Below, one piece after another: positions 7,776 to 16,742 of a DNA stretch of 64,000 nucleotides (its first letter is position 1; each line of letters opens with the position of its first letter). This stretch comes from Variovorax terrae. GTDB taxonomy: Bacteria > Pseudomonadota > Gammaproteobacteria > Burkholderiales > Burkholderiaceae_C. A model generated the notes under the pieces. It was not told the origin of the DNA. It worked only from the letters and a program-made list of their open reading frames with translations, and searched no databases. The stretch covers positions 992,001-1,056,000 of the forward strand of contig NZ_JALGBI010000001.1 of NCBI RefSeq assembly GCF_022809125.1, read 5' to 3'. Made by a program: the position numbers and the translations under genes.

Positions 7776-10244
7776 TCAGGCGCCCAGCGGGGCGAACTGC
7801 CGCGTGTCCACGGCCGCCTTGTCGAACTCGAACCACGGGTCGGGCTCGCCGTCCAGGCTGAACTGCAACCGCTCCCACAGCGCCCGGCGGCCTTCGGGGT
7901 CGTCGAGGATTCTCTTTTTCACGGCGTCCAGGCCGACGCGGTTGACGTAGTGCACGGTGCGTTCCAGGTACCAGCCTTCCTCGCGGTAGAGCTGCAGGAA
8001 GGCGCCGCTGTACTCCAGCACCTCGGCCGCGGTCTTGACCTTGCAGAAGAAATGCGCGACCTCGGTCTTGATGCCACCGTTGCCCGCGACATAGATCTCC
8101 CAGCCGCTGTCCACGCCGATCACGCCCACGTCCTTGATGCCGGCCTCGGCGCAGTTGCGCGGGCAGCCGCTGACCGCGAGCTTGACCTTGTGCGGCGCGT
8201 ACATGCGCCAGAGGGCGCGCTCCAGGTCCTTGCCCATCTGCGTGCTGTCCTGCGTGCCGAAGCGGCACCATTCGCTGCCCACGCAGGTCTTCACCGTGCG
8301 CAGCGCCTTGGCGTAGGCATGGCCGCTGGGCATGCCGATGTCCTTCCAGACGCCGGGCAGGTCTTCCTTTTTTACGCCCAGCAGGTCGATGCGCTGGCCG
8401 CCGGTGACCTTGACGGTGGGGATCTGGTATTTGTCCACCGCGTCGGCGATGCGGCGCAGCTCGGCCGCCGTGGTCTCGCCGCCCCACATGCGCGGGATCA
8501 CCGAGTAGGTGCCGTCCTTCTGGATGTTGGCATGGCTGCGCTCGTTGATGTAGCGGCTTTGCGGGTCGTCCCGGGCCTCCTTGGGCCAGGTGCTGATCAG
8601 GTAGTAGTTGACGGCGGGGCGGCAGGTGGCGCAGCCGTTGGGCGTGCGCCACTCCATGAAGCGGAAGGTGTCGGCGATCGTGACCAGCCGGTGGGTCCGG
8701 ATGGCGTCGCGCACGTCCTGGTGGCTGTGGTCGGTGCAGCCGCACACCGCCTTCTTCTTGGGCGTGGCCGAATAGTCGCCGCCCGCGGTGAACATCAGGA
8801 TCTGCTCGACCAGGCCGGTGCAGGAGCCGCAGCTCGCGCTGGCCTTGGTGTGCTTGCGCACCTCGTCGAGCGTGAACAGGCCCTTGTCCTTGATGGCCTT
8901 GCAGATTGTGCCCTTGCTCACGCCGTTGCAGCCGCAGACCTCGGCGTCGTCGGGCATGGCCGCGGCCTTGCTGTGGCCTTCGTGGCCCACGTCGCCGATG
9001 TTGGATTCGCCGAACATCAGCTTGTCGCGGATGTCGGCCACGCTGCGGCCGTCGCGCAGCAGCTTGAAGTACCAGCTGCCATCCACCGTGTCGCCGTACA
9101 GGCAGGCGCCGACCAGCCGGTCGTCCTTGACCACCAGCTTCTTGTAGACACCGGCGAAGGGATCGCTCATCACGATCTCTTCGGTGCCTTCGCCGCCCAT
9201 GAACTCGCCGGCGGAGAACAGGTCGATGCCCGTGACCTTGAGCTTGGTGGAGGTTTGCGAGCCGGTGTAGCGGCCGATGCCGAACTGCGCGAGATGGTTG
9301 GCCACCACCTTGCCCTGCTCGAACAGCGGCGCCACCAGGCCGTAGGCGATGCCGCGGTGGCTGGCGCATTCGCCCACCGCGTAGATGCGCGCATCGGTCA
9401 CGGTCTGCAGGGTGTCGCTGACCACGATGCCGCGGTTGCAGTGCAGGCGCATCTTCTCGGCCAGCTCGGTGTTGGGCCGGATGCCGACGGCCATCACCAC
9501 GAGATCCGCCTCGGCTTCGGTGCCGTCCTTGAACTTCACCGACTTCACGCGGCCGCCCTTGCCGTCGTCCTGGTCGCCCACCAGCTCCTGCGTCTGCGCG
9601 CCGAGCAGGAACCGCAGGCCGCGCTCCTCGAGCGACTTCTGCAGCAGCCGGGCCGCCACGCCGTCGAGCTGGCGTTCCATGAGCCAGGGCATCACGTGCA
9701 CCACGCTCACTTCCATGCCGCGCTTCATCAGGCCGTTGGCGGCCTCCAGCCCGAGCAGGCCGCCGCCGATGACCACGGCCTTCCTGTACCTGGCCGCGGC
9801 CTCGATCATGGCCTGGGTGTCGGCGATGTCGCGGTAGGCCAGCACGCCTTGCAGGTCGCGGCCGGGCACCGGCAGCATGAAGGGGTTGGAGCCGGTGGCC
9901 AGCAGCAGCCGGTCGTAGGGCGCTTCGGTGACGCCGCCCTGGGCATCGACGGCCTGCACGGTGCGGTGCACGCGGTCGATCTGCATCACCTTCTTGCCGG
10001 CGTGCAGGGTGATGCCGTTGTCGCGGTACCAGTCCCAGCCGTTGAGCACGATCTCCTCCAGCGTCTGCTCGCCCGCGAGCACGGGCGACAGCAGGATGCG
10101 GTTGTAGTTGGGGTGGGGCTCGGCGCCGAACACGGTGATGTCGTACAGGTCGGGCGCGACCTTGAGCAGCTCTTCGAGCGTGCGCACGCCGGCCATGCCG
10201 TTGCCGACCATCACGAGTTTCTGTTTCTTCACGCGCATGTCCAT
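7776..10244 (-). CDS. nirB: Nitrite reductase (NADH) large subunit
   Basis: An 822-residue cytoplasmic enzyme reducing nitrite to ammonium with NADH. Order of domains: FAD/NADH reductase (VMVGNGMAGVRTLEELL; VIGGGLLGLEAANGL), BFD-type [2Fe-2S] segment (VCGCNGVSKGTICKAI ... SCGSCTGL), a second cysteine-bearing segment (VCGCTDHSHQDVRDAI), then the siroheme/[4Fe-4S] domain with TCVGSEWCRFG and VSGCPRNCAEAGIKD. The start at 10244 has CGGAG eight bases upstream. It lies 15 bases downstream of nrtD and is followed by the P-box protein and nirD. Confidence 0.97.
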   Translation of the reverse strand: MDMRVKKQKLVMVGNGMAGVRTLEELLKVAPDLYDITVFGAEPHPNYNRILLSPVLAGEQTLEEIVLNGWDWYRDNGITLHAGKKVMQIDRVHRTVQAVDAQGGVTEAPYDRLLLATGSNPFMLPVPGRDLQGVLAYRDIADTQAMIEAAARYRKAVVIGGGLLGLEAANGLMKRGMEVSVVHVMPWLMERQLDGVAARLLQKSLEERGLRFLLGAQTQELVGDQDDGKGGRVKSVKFKDGTEAEADLVVMAVGIRPNTELAEKMRLHCNRGIVVSDTLQTVTDARIYAVGECASHRGIAYGLVAPLFEQGKVVANHLAQFGIGRYTGSQTSTKLKVTGIDLFSAGEFMGGEGTEEIVMSDPFAGVYKKLVVKDDRLVGACLYGDTVDGSWYFKLLRDGRSVADIRDKLMFGESNIGDVGHEGHSKAAAMPDDAEVCGCNGVSKGTICKAIKDKGLFTLDEVRKHTKASASCGSCTGLVEQILMFTAGGDYSATPKKKAVCGCTDHSHQDVRDAIRTHRLVTIADTFRFMEWRTPNGCATCRPAVNYYLISTWPKEARDDPQSRYINERSHANIQKDGTYSVIPRMWGGETTAAELRRIADAVDKYQIPTVKVTGGQRIDLLGVKKEDLPGVWKDIGMPSGHAYAKALRTVKTCVGSEWCRFGTQDSTQMGKDLERALWRMYAPHKVKLAVSGCPRNCAEAGIKDVGVIGVDSGWEIYVAGNGGIKTEVAHFFCKVKTAAEVLEYSGAFLQLYREEGWYLERTVHYVNRVGLDAVKKRILDDPEGRRALWERLQFSLDGEPDPWFEFDKAAVDTRQFAPLGA

Positions 10245-10259
10245 GGTGTTCTCCGGCAG

Positions 10260-11090
10260 TCAGGCGGCAGCCTTCTCCACATGCGCCTGGCGCGTGTAGA
10301 GGAAGTCGATCACGGCCTTGCGGCAGTGCAGGTAGCGGGTGTCCTCGGCCAGCGCGACGCGGCTGCGCGGGCGCGGCAGGTCCACCGCCAGGATCTCGCC
10401 GATGGTGGCGGCCGGGCCGTTGGTCAGCATCACGATGCGGTCGCTCAGCAGCACGGCCTCGTCCACGTCGTGCGTGACCATCACCACCGTGCTGCGGGTC
10501 TTGGCCACGATGGCCAGCAGCTCGTCCTGCAGCTTGGCGCGCGTGAGCGCGTCGAGCGCGCCGAAGGGCTCGTCCATCAGCAAGACCTGGGGCTCCATCG
10601 ACAGCGCGCGCGCGATGCCCACGCGCTGCTTCATGCCGCCGGAGATTTCGCCGGGCCGCTTCTGCGCGGCGGCGCTCAGGCCCACCAGCGCCAGTGCGGC
10701 GTCGGTGCGGGCCCGCAGCTGTGCCTTGTTCTCGGCCGGCACGCCGGTCACACGGCTGGAGGCGCCGAACACGCGCTCCACCGCCAGGTAGACGTTCTCG
10801 AAGCAGGTGAGCCAGGGCAGCAGCGAATGGTTCTGGAACACCACCGCGCGCTCCGGCCCCGGGCCCTTGATCTCGCGGTTGGCGCAGATCAGCGTGCCCT
10901 GCGTGGGAGCGGCCAGGCCCGCGATCAAATTGAGCAGCGTGGACTTGCCGCAGCCCGAGTGGCCGATCAGGGCGACGAACTCGCCCTGGGCCACCGTGAG
11001 GCTGATGCCGCGCAGCGCGGGGAAAGAACCCTTGGGCGTTTTGAAGGTCTGCTCGACGCCCTGGATCTCGATGTACTTGGCGGTGTTCAT
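10260..11090 (-). CDS. nrtD: Nitrate ABC transporter ATP-binding protein
   Basis: A 276-residue ATPase energising nitrate import at the inner membrane. Walker A GHSGCGKST, Q-loop VVFQNHSLLPWLT, signature ISGGMKQRVGIARAL and Walker B VLLMDEPFGALD are all present. It belongs to the NrtD/SsuB/TauB group; it lacks the C-terminal substrate-binding fusion of cyanobacterial NrtC. The start ATG at 11090 overlaps the nrtB stop by four bases (ATGA), so the two are coupled. Context with NrtA and nasA/nirB supports nitrate rather than sulfonate or taurine. Confidence 0.94.
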   Translation of the reverse strand: MNTAKYIEIQGVEQTFKTPKGSFPALRGISLTVAQGEFVALIGHSGCGKSTLLNLIAGLAAPTQGTLICANREIKGPGPERAVVFQNHSLLPWLTCFENVYLAVERVFGASSRVTGVPAENKAQLRARTDAALALVGLSAAAQKRPGEISGGMKQRVGIARALSMEPQVLLMDEPFGALDALTRAKLQDELLAIVAKTRSTVVMVTHDVDEAVLLSDRIVMLTNGPAATIGEILAVDLPRPRSRVALAEDTRYLHCRKAVIDFLYTRQAHVEKAAA

Positions 11091-12022
11091 GACTTGACCT
11101 CCTCGAAGGTGAAGGCGGTGGCGAGCTTGATGAGCGCGAACTCCAGCACGAGACCGACGATGCCGATCACGAAGATGGCGATGATGATGTTCTTGACGTT
11201 GAGGTTGTTCCACTCGTCCCAGACCCAGAAGCCGATGCCCACGCCGCCCGTGAGCATCTCGGCGGCCACGATCACCAGCCAGGCCGTGCCCACCGCCAGG
11301 CGCACGCCGGTCAGCATGTAGGGCAGCACGGCGGGAAACAGGATCCTGGTGATGATCTTCCACTCGGAGAGGTTGAGCACGCGCGCCACGTTCATGTAGT
11401 CGCTGGGCACGCGCTGCACGCCGACCGCGGTGTTGATGACCATGGGCCAGATCGAGCAGATGAAGATGGTCCAGATGGCCGCCGGGTTGGCGCCCTTGAA
11501 CACCAGCAGGCCGATCGGCAGCCAGGCCAGCGGCGAGACCGGGCGCAGCAGGCTGATGAGCGGGTTGAACATGCGGGAAAGGAATGTGAAGCGCCCGATC
11601 AGGAAGCCTGCCGGGATGCCCACCAGCGCCGCCAGGCCGAAGCCCAGCGCCACGCGCTTGAGCGAGGACAGCACGTTCCAGCCCACGCCCTGGTCGTTAG
11701 GCCCCTTGCTGTAGAACGGGTCGCTGAACACTTCCACCGCCTGCCGGAGGGTGTCGGCCGGCGTGGGAAAGCCGTTGCTGTTCTTCATCGCCACCAGTTC
11801 CCACACCAGCACCAGCAGGCCGAGGCCGAGCACCGGCGGCAGCACGCGCAGCCACAGGCCGCGCCAGTCGAAGGGCGCGCGCGGGGCCGGCGCCGGGTTT
11901 TTCAAGGGTTTTGGGGCGGATGTCAGCGTCGGGTGGTCATTGGGTGCTATTGTTTTTGTAGCAACTCGAGGGTCGGGCGAGGCACTGGCCTCGAGCGGGG
12001 TGTGGAAGACGGCGCTGACCAT
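11087..12022 (-). CDS. nrtB: Nitrate ABC transporter permease
   Basis: A 311-residue inner-membrane permease of the NrtB/SsuC type. After a proline-rich, probably cytoplasmic N-terminus of about 55 residues come hydrophobic segments such as VLPPVLGLGLLVLVWELV, LGFGLAALVGIPAGFLIG and TAWLVIVAAEMLTGGVGIGFW, with the EAA-loop-like segment preceding LRPVSPLAWLPIGLLVFKG. The N-terminal extension contains an in-frame copy of the 17-bp dispersed repeat at 11946-11962, encoding part of VATKTIAPN. Start 12022 lies 11 bases after the nrtA stop. Confidence 0.94.
   Translation of the reverse strand: MVSAVFHTPLEASASPDPRVATKTIAPNDHPTLTSAPKPLKNPAPAPRAPFDWRGLWLRVLPPVLGLGLLVLVWELVAMKNSNGFPTPADTLRQAVEVFSDPFYSKGPNDQGVGWNVLSSLKRVALGFGLAALVGIPAGFLIGRFTFLSRMFNPLISLLRPVSPLAWLPIGLLVFKGANPAAIWTIFICSIWPMVINTAVGVQRVPSDYMNVARVLNLSEWKIITRILFPAVLPYMLTGVRLAVGTAWLVIVAAEMLTGGVGIGFWVWDEWNNLNVKNIIIAIFVIGIVGLVLEFALIKLATAFTFEEVKS
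11946..11962. repeat. 17-bp dispersed palindromic repeat, copy 2 (inside nrtB)
   Basis: GCTATTGTTTTTGTAGC; the reverse complement GCTACAAAAACAATAGC matches the family consensus at the outer GCTA(C/T) and (A/G)TAGC arms. It falls in the poorly conserved N-terminal extension of NrtB. Confidence 0.6.
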
Positions 12023-12033
12023 GGCGTTCCCCT

Positions 12034-13290
12034 TCAGGCCTTGATCTTGAAACCGTCGGCGTACTTGGCCGGGTTCTTGCCGTCCCACACGGTGCCGTCG
12101 ACCAGCTTGCTGGTGCGCATGGTTTCCTTGGGCACCGCCGTCTTGCTGGCGGCGGCGGCGTCCTTGAACAGCGCGATCTGGTTGATCTGCTGGGCCACGG
12201 CCAGGTAGTCGGGGTGTTCCTTGAGCAGGCCCCAGCGCTTGTGCTGCGTGAGGAACCACATGCCGTCCGACAGGTAGGGGAAGTTGGCCGTGCCGTCGTT
12301 GTAGAACTTCATGTGGTTGGGGTCGTCCCAGGTCTTGCCCAGGCCGTTCTGGTAGCGGCCCAGGATGCGCTGGTTGATCGCGTCCACGCTGGTGTTCACG
12401 TAGGACTTGTCGGCGATGGTGTCGGCCATCTTCATCTTGTTGGAGAGGCTGGCGTCGATCCACTGGCCGGCCTCCAGGATGGCGGCCGTCACCGCGCGGG
12501 CGGTGTTGGGGTATTTCTTGACGAACTCGGCGGTGGAGCCCAGCACCTTCTCAGGGTGGTCCTTCCAGATGTCCTGCGTGGTCACGCCGGTGATGCCGAT
12601 GCCGTCCATGATCGCGCGGTGGCCCCAGGGCTCGCCCACGCAGTAGCCGTCCATGTTGCCGATGCGCATGTTGGCCACCATCTGCGGCGGCGGCACGGTG
12701 ATGATCTTGCTGTCCTTCATCGGGTGGATGCCGTAGGCCGCCATCCAGTAGTACAGCCACATCGCGTGGGTGCCGGTGGGGAAGGTCTGGGCGAAGGTGT
12801 ATTCGCGCTTCTCGCTGGCCATCAGCTTGGCCAGCGAGGGGCCGTCCACCGCGCCCTTGTCGGCCAGCTTCTTCGACAGCGTGATGGCCTGGCCGTTCTG
12901 GTTCAGGTTCATCAGCACGGCCATGTCCTTCTTCGGGCCGCCGATGCCCAGATGCACGCCGTAGACCAGGCCGTAGAGCACGTGGGCCAGGTCGAGCTCG
13001 CCGTTGACCAGCTTGTCGCGCACGCCGGGCCAGCTCGCCTCCTTGCTGGGGATGATGGTGACGCCATGTTTCTTGTCGAAGCCCAGCACCGAGGCCATGA
13101 CCACGCTGGCGCAGTCGGTCAGCGGGATGAAGCCGATCTTCACTTCCTTCTTCTCCGGCGCATCCGAGCCCGCGGCCCAGGCGCCGCGCGCGCCGAGCCC
13201 GCCGAACAGGGCCGCGCCGCCGGCAGCGCCGGCCTTCCTGATGAAATCGCGACGGGCGGGTGCCGAGGGGCCCAAAGACGGTTGCGTCAT
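12034..13290 (-). CDS. nrtA: Nitrate ABC transporter substrate-binding protein
   Basis: A 418-residue periplasmic nitrate-binding protein. The N-terminus has a twin-arginine signal (ARRDFIRKAGAAGGAALFGGL, RR at 13-14). The mature protein has KIGFIPLTDCASVVMASVLGFD and NMRIGNMDGYCVGEPWGHRAI, typical of the NrtA/CmpA family. Start 13290 was chosen because AGGAG lies six bases upstream and the Tat motif then sits at the normal position. It is the first gene after the antitermination leader and heads the nrtA-nrtB-nrtD-nirB-...-nasA operon. Confidence 0.95.
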   Translation of the reverse strand: MTQPSLGPSAPARRDFIRKAGAAGGAALFGGLGARGAWAAGSDAPEKKEVKIGFIPLTDCASVVMASVLGFDKKHGVTIIPSKEASWPGVRDKLVNGELDLAHVLYGLVYGVHLGIGGPKKDMAVLMNLNQNGQAITLSKKLADKGAVDGPSLAKLMASEKREYTFAQTFPTGTHAMWLYYWMAAYGIHPMKDSKIITVPPPQMVANMRIGNMDGYCVGEPWGHRAIMDGIGITGVTTQDIWKDHPEKVLGSTAEFVKKYPNTARAVTAAILEAGQWIDASLSNKMKMADTIADKSYVNTSVDAINQRILGRYQNGLGKTWDDPNHMKFYNDGTANFPYLSDGMWFLTQHKRWGLLKEHPDYLAVAQQINQIALFKDAAAASKTAVPKETMRTSKLVDGTVWDGKNPAKYADGFKIKA

Positions 13291-13314
13291 GCTCAACTCC
13301 TGGTGTGACGAATC

Positions 13315-13373
13315 AAAAACAAAAACGGCGCCCATCTCTCACCTGCCCCGGGGCAGGTGGAAATGGACGCCGT
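13315..13373 (-). terminator. Intrinsic terminator in the nrtA leader (attenuator)
   Basis: On the minus strand ACGGCGTCCAT (13373-13363) pairs over 11 positions (one G-U) with ATGGGCGCCGT (13335-13325). Nested inside is the 20-base palindrome CACCTGCCCCGGGGCAGGTG (13359-13340). The stem runs into TTTTTGTTTTT (13325-13315). It ends about 25 bases before the nrtA ATG, so it would block the operon unless suppressed. Its 5' arm overlaps the second ANTAR-type hairpin, making the two structures mutually exclusive. Confidence 0.85.
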
Positions 13374-13426
13374 TGTCCGAAGAAGCCTTGGAAGACGACT
13401 TGCCGCCGAACCGCCATTGGCCCGGC
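13365..13426 (-). ncRNA. Two-hairpin ANTAR-target leader element (antiterminator)
   Basis: Hairpin 1 (13426-13405): stem GCCGGGCC/GGTTCGGC (8 bp, two G-U) closing hexaloop AATGGC. Hairpin 2 (13378-13365): stem GGAC/GTCC closing hexaloop AACGGC. Both loops have A at position 1 and G at position 4, the known requirement for ANTAR-protein binding, and both read AAnGGC. Hairpin 2 uses the 5' arm of the terminator. Nitrate-bound NasR would stabilise the pair and allow read-through. The 26-base linker is longer than in many known examples, and hairpin 2 has only four base pairs. Confidence 0.75.
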
Positions 13427-13440
13427 TTTGAAGAGCTTCA

Positions 13441-13456
13441 AGCAGAAAGCGTGCCA
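13441..13456 (-). promoter_or_regulatory. Sigma-54 (RpoN) -24/-12 promoter for the nrtA operon
   Basis: TGGCACGCTTTCTGCT on the minus strand (13456-13441) has GG at -25/-24 and GC at -13/-12 with exactly ten bases between. The predicted transcription start is near 13430, four bases before hairpin 1 of the leader. Nitrogen-limitation control by NtrC/RpoN is therefore expected. Confidence 0.75.
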
Positions 13457-13534
13457 GGGTTTACCCGAGGAAGGGGCTGCTGGCGTTTCGCTCTTGCGTG
13501 AGGGGGCCAGGGCGCCTGGCGGGCGTGGCGGCGG

Positions 13535-13551
13535 CGGTCCATCCTGGTGCA
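13535..13551 (-). promoter_or_regulatory. Possible NtrC half-conserved site
   Basis: TGCACCAGGATGGACCG (13551-13535, minus strand) keeps the left half and centre of the NtrC consensus (TGCAC...ATGG) but not the right GGTGCA end. It is centred about 113 bases upstream of the predicted sigma-54 start, a normal enhancer distance. Confidence 0.4.
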
Positions 13552-13609
13552 TCGCCGCCGCCCAGGCACGGAATTTGTGCGGCGCAGCAGCCGCCGGCCC
13601 GCAGCCGGC

Positions 13610-14824
13610 TCAGAGGTAGTCGGCCATCGCCAGCACCGCCCGGGCCACATCCACCAGCCGGCGGTTCTGGTTCATCGCGGTCTGGCGCAGCATCTTGTAG
13701 GCCTCATCCTCGCCGAGCCGGCGTCTGGCCATGAGCAAGCCCTTGGCGCGCTCCACCAGCTTGCGCTCGTCGAGCGCGGCGCGCACCGTCTCCAGCTCGT
13801 CGCTCATGGCCTGCAGGCGGTGGGCCTGCTCCTGCACCATGCCCAGGATGGAGCGCTCGAGCTGCGGGCCGTAGTGCGCCGGCGTGCCGGGCCCGGCCGC
13901 GCCGGCCTCGCGCGACAGCGTCTCCAGGATGGCCTGCTGGTCGCGCAGCTCGGTGCGGGCCTGGGCGATCTTGCGCCTGCACAGCCCGCGCAGATGGACG
14001 GCCAACTGGTCTTCCAGCAATTTCATCGCGTCGATGCGGCGCGTGCAGCCCTCGTACCAGGCCTGGCTGAGGTTGGCGTCGAGCGCGCCATCCGTGCTGG
14101 GCGCGCAGCCGATGCGGCGCAGGCGCTCCAGCTCCGCGAGGCCGCCATCCTGCTGGCTGGCGTGCCAGGCGTCGAGCACGGGCCGCTCCGAGAAGTCCGC
14201 GAAGACCTCGAAGCAGCGCTCCTGCGACTCGATCAGGTGCCGCCACTGCTGCTGGCGCGCGAGGTCGGTGTGGCCCGAGGCGAAGCTGGCGGCGCCGAAG
14301 GCGCGCTCCTGGCCCGCGAACTCCTTGCCCTGCATGAAGTTGAACATCGCGACCAGGGCGCGCGAGATGTCCGGGTCGGTGGCGCTGTCCACGGCCTCGA
14401 ACACCACGCTCAGCAGCCCGGCGATCAAGCGCACGAAGGCGGCGCTGGCTTCCTCGGGCGGCAGGGCCTGCGCGCCGATGCGTTGGCGCAGGGCGGGCAG
14501 GCCGTCGAGCGCGTGCAGCACGAAGGCGATGCGGCTGAACAGGCGCGCGCCGTTGCGCACCCGGCTGGCATCGGTGTCCAGCGTGTCGAAATGCTCGCGC
14601 ACCCGCTGCTCGACCTGCTCGCACTCGGCCACCTGCTGGCGCCGCGGGTCGCCAAAGCGCGTGCCCTGCGAGCCGAGGAAGACATTGGACATCCCGCGCT
14701 CGCGCTGCAGCGCGTGGATCAGCCGCCCGATGACGCTCACCAGCTCGCTGGTGAGCGCGAGCTGTTCGAGTTCGCCAATCTCGCATTGGCGGGCGGCGAC
14801 GAGAAAGCTGAGTCCGGATTTCAT
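13610..14824 (-). CDS. nasR: Nitrate-responsive antiterminator (NIT domain plus ANTAR)
   Basis: A 404-residue protein with an N-terminal all-helical NIT nitrate-sensing region ([41 protein letters not shown]) and a C-terminal ANTAR RNA-binding domain ([20 protein letters not shown] ... [23 protein letters not shown]). This is the architecture of Klebsiella NasR, which binds nitrate and prevents termination in the nasF leader. The matching RNA target and terminator lie directly downstream, before nrtA. The gene has its own start at 14824 and is divergent from tsaD with 84 bases between. Confidence 0.93.
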   Translation of the reverse strand: MKSGLSFLVAARQCEIGELEQLALTSELVSVIGRLIHALQRERGMSNVFLGSQGTRFGDPRRQQVAECEQVEQRVREHFDTLDTDASRVRNGARLFSRIAFVLHALDGLPALRQRIGAQALPPEEASAAFVRLIAGLLSVVFEAVDSATDPDISRALVAMFNFMQGKEFAGQERAFGAASFASGHTDLARQQQWRHLIESQERCFEVFADFSERPVLDAWHASQQDGGLAELERLRRIGCAPSTDGALDANLSQAWYEGCTRRIDAMKLLEDQLAVHLRGLCRRKIAQARTELRDQQAILETLSREAGAAGPGTPAHYGPQLERSILGMVQEQAHRLQAMSDELETVRAALDERKLVERAKGLLMARRRLGEDEAYKMLRQTAMNQNRRLVDVARAVLAMADYL

Positions 14825-14908
14825 GGGCGTGCCTCAGGTGCAGGCAATATCCGTGCCGCAAGACCCTGCGCGGCGCTGCCGGCGCGCGCGCACTTTACAC
14901 TTGGTCCC

Positions 14909-15937
14909 ATGCTGGTATTGGGAATCGAATCGTCGTGCGACGAAACCGGGGTGGCGCTGGTGGAAGCGGCGGGCCCGGGCGTGCCGCGCCTGCTGGCCCA
15001 TGGACTGCACAGCCAGATCCAGATGCACCAGGCCTATGGCGGCGTGGTGCCCGAGCTGGCCAGCCGCGACCACATCCGCCGCGTGCTGCCGCTGACCGAA
15101 CAGGTGCTGGCCGAGACCGGGCGAAGCCTTGCGGAGGTGGACGTGGTGGCCTACACGCGCGGCCCGGGCCTGGCCGGTGCGCTGCTGGTGGGCGCTGGCG
15201 TGGCCTGTGCCCTCGGCGCCGCCACGGCCCGGCCGGTGCTGGGCGTGCACCACCTCGAAGGGCATCTGCTGTCGCCGTTCCTCAGCGCGGACCCGCCGCA
15301 GTTTCCGTTCGTGGCGCTGCTGGTGTCGGGCGGCCACACCCAGCTCATGCGGGTGGACGGCGTGGGCCGCTATGAGCTGTTGGGCGAAACCATCGACGAC
15401 GCGGCCGGCGAGGCCTTCGACAAGTCGGCCAAGCTGCTGGGCCTGGGCTACCCGGGCGGGCCGGCGCTGTCGCGGCTGGCGCAGCAGGGCGACGCTGCGG
15501 CGTTCAAGCTGCCGCGGCCGCTGCTGCACAGCGGCGATCTGGATTTTTCATTCGCCGGGCTCAAGACCGCGGTGCTGACCCAGGCCAAGAAGTTGGGCGG
15601 CGAACTGGAGGCGCGCAAGGCCGACCTGGCCGCGTCCACCGAGGCGGCCATTGCGGAGGTGCTGGTGAAGAAGTCGCTGGCCGCGCTGAAGGCCACGGGC
15701 CTCAAGCGCATGGTGGTGGCCGGCGGCGTGGGCGCCAACCGCCTGCTGCGCGAACAGCTCAATGCGGCCTGCGCCCGGCTGGGTGTGCGCGTGCACTACC
15801 CCGAGCTGCACCTGTGCACCGACAACGGCGCCATGATCGCGATGGCCGCCGCCATGCGGCTGCAGGATGGGCAGGCGGTCGCCACGCGAACCTACGCGTT
15901 CGACGTCAAGCCGCGCTGGGATCTGGCGACGGTCTGA
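14909..15937 (+). CDS. tsaD: tRNA threonylcarbamoyladenosine synthase subunit TsaD
   Basis: A 342-residue ASKHA-fold protein transferring the threonylcarbamoyl group to A37 of ANN-decoding tRNAs, with TsaB and TsaE. The start [18 protein letters not shown] is canonical; [12 protein letters not shown] holds the HxxxH metal site, [11 protein letters not shown] and [13 protein letters not shown] follow. Length is normal for the family. It is the only plus-strand gene between 2 and 24 kb, a housekeeping gene between two minus-strand accessory clusters. Confidence 0.97.
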   Translation: MLVLGIESSCDETGVALVEAAGPGVPRLLAHGLHSQIQMHQAYGGVVPELASRDHIRRVLPLTEQVLAETGRSLAEVDVVAYTRGPGLAGALLVGAGVACALGAATARPVLGVHHLEGHLLSPFLSADPPQFPFVALLVSGGHTQLMRVDGVGRYELLGETIDDAAGEAFDKSAKLLGLGYPGGPALSRLAQQGDAAAFKLPRPLLHSGDLDFSFAGLKTAVLTQAKKLGGELEARKADLAASTEAAIAEVLVKKSLAALKATGLKRMVVAGGVGANRLLREQLNAACARLGVRVHYPELHLCTDNGAMIAMAAAMRLQDGQAVATRTYAFDVKPRWDLATV

Positions 15938-15983
15938 GGCCGGGCTCGTCTTTCGTCAAGCACCATCGAGGCACGAACCTGAG

Positions 15984-16742
15984 TCAACTGGCATCGTGAA
16001 AGATGATGCCCAGCGTATGCCGCTGTCCCTCGTGCAGCCGGCTGACCCCGTGGCGCAGATGGGCCCGGTAGAAGCCGCGGGCGGAACGAACGGGCCGGTG
16101 GTTGACGGCGAGCACCACGGCATCACCCTGGCGCAATGGCACCACGTCCGCCCGGCCGGGCCTCTTCGGGTTGGTCTCCGTCAGCAGCAACTCGCCGCCC
16201 TCGAAGTCGCGCCCCGGTTCGTTGAGCAGGAAGATGGCTTGAAACGGAAAGACGTGATCGCCGTACAGATCCTGGTGCAAGCAGCAATAGTCGTCGGCCC
16301 GATACCGCAGCAAAAGCGGCGTCGGCCGCTGCTGACCGGCAGCATGGCAGATTTCCCGAAACTCATCATGGGTCGCCGGAAAGCGTTCTTCGATCCGCAT
16401 GGCAGCGTGCCATCGGTTGGCGATGGGCGCCAGGCGGGGATAGAGCGACTGGCGCAGACGCCCGACCACATCGGGCAGCGGGTAGCTGAAATACTTGTAC
16501 TCGCCTCGGCCAAAGGCGTAGCGCTCCATCACGATGCGGCTGCGAAAGCGTGCGTCCTGAAAGAAGTAGCCCGCGAGTTCTTCGCACCTGGCCGGTGTCA
16601 ATAGCGAGGGCAGCACGGCGTAGCCATCGCGTCCCAGGTTGTCTTCAACGGCACGCCAGTCCGCTGCGGCAATCCGGGTTTCGGGCAGGTCGTGCGGCAT
16701 GAGGCTGTCCGCGTCTGCGGACATGGACGGTAGCGCGCTCAT
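15984..16742 (-). CDS. 2OG-Fe(II) oxygenase, PKHD/P4H-like (copy 1)
   Basis: A 252-residue dioxygenase-like protein. Metal and co-substrate residues are intact: HQD in DDYCCLHQDLYGDHVFP (the HxD pair), a distal His in RHGVSRLHEGQR, and the following Arg for 2-oxoglutarate. GRGEYKYFSYPLP and GRDFEGGELLLTE are shared with the copy at 21103. The start overlaps the stop of the zinc-domain gene (ATGA), making it the last gene of the ada run. Substrate unknown; the context suggests a role in alkylation damage (inference). An upstream in-frame extension was rejected because it overlaps the zinc-domain gene fully. Confidence 0.85.
   Translation of the reverse strand: MSALPSMSADADSLMPHDLPETRIAAADWRAVEDNLGRDGYAVLPSLLTPARCEELAGYFFQDARFRSRIVMERYAFGRGEYKYFSYPLPDVVGRLRQSLYPRLAPIANRWHAAMRIEERFPATHDEFREICHAAGQQRPTPLLLRYRADDYCCLHQDLYGDHVFPFQAIFLLNEPGRDFEGGELLLTETNPKRPGRADVVPLRQGDAVVLAVNHRPVRSARGFYRAHLRHGVSRLHEGQRHTLGIIFHDAS

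Noticed and set aside
7626..11321. Open frame of 1231 codons on the plus strand
   Set aside because: Antisense to nirB, nrtD and part of nrtB; the composition (His, Ala, Val, Gly, Gln) is that of the complement of GC-rich genes. No domain seen.
13425..13446. CTTGA-AGCTCT-TCAAAG as an ANTAR hairpin
   Set aside because: It can form a hexaloop but lacks G at position 4, and it overlaps the predicted sigma-54 start; the hairpins at 13405-13426 and 13365-13378 fit the rule better.
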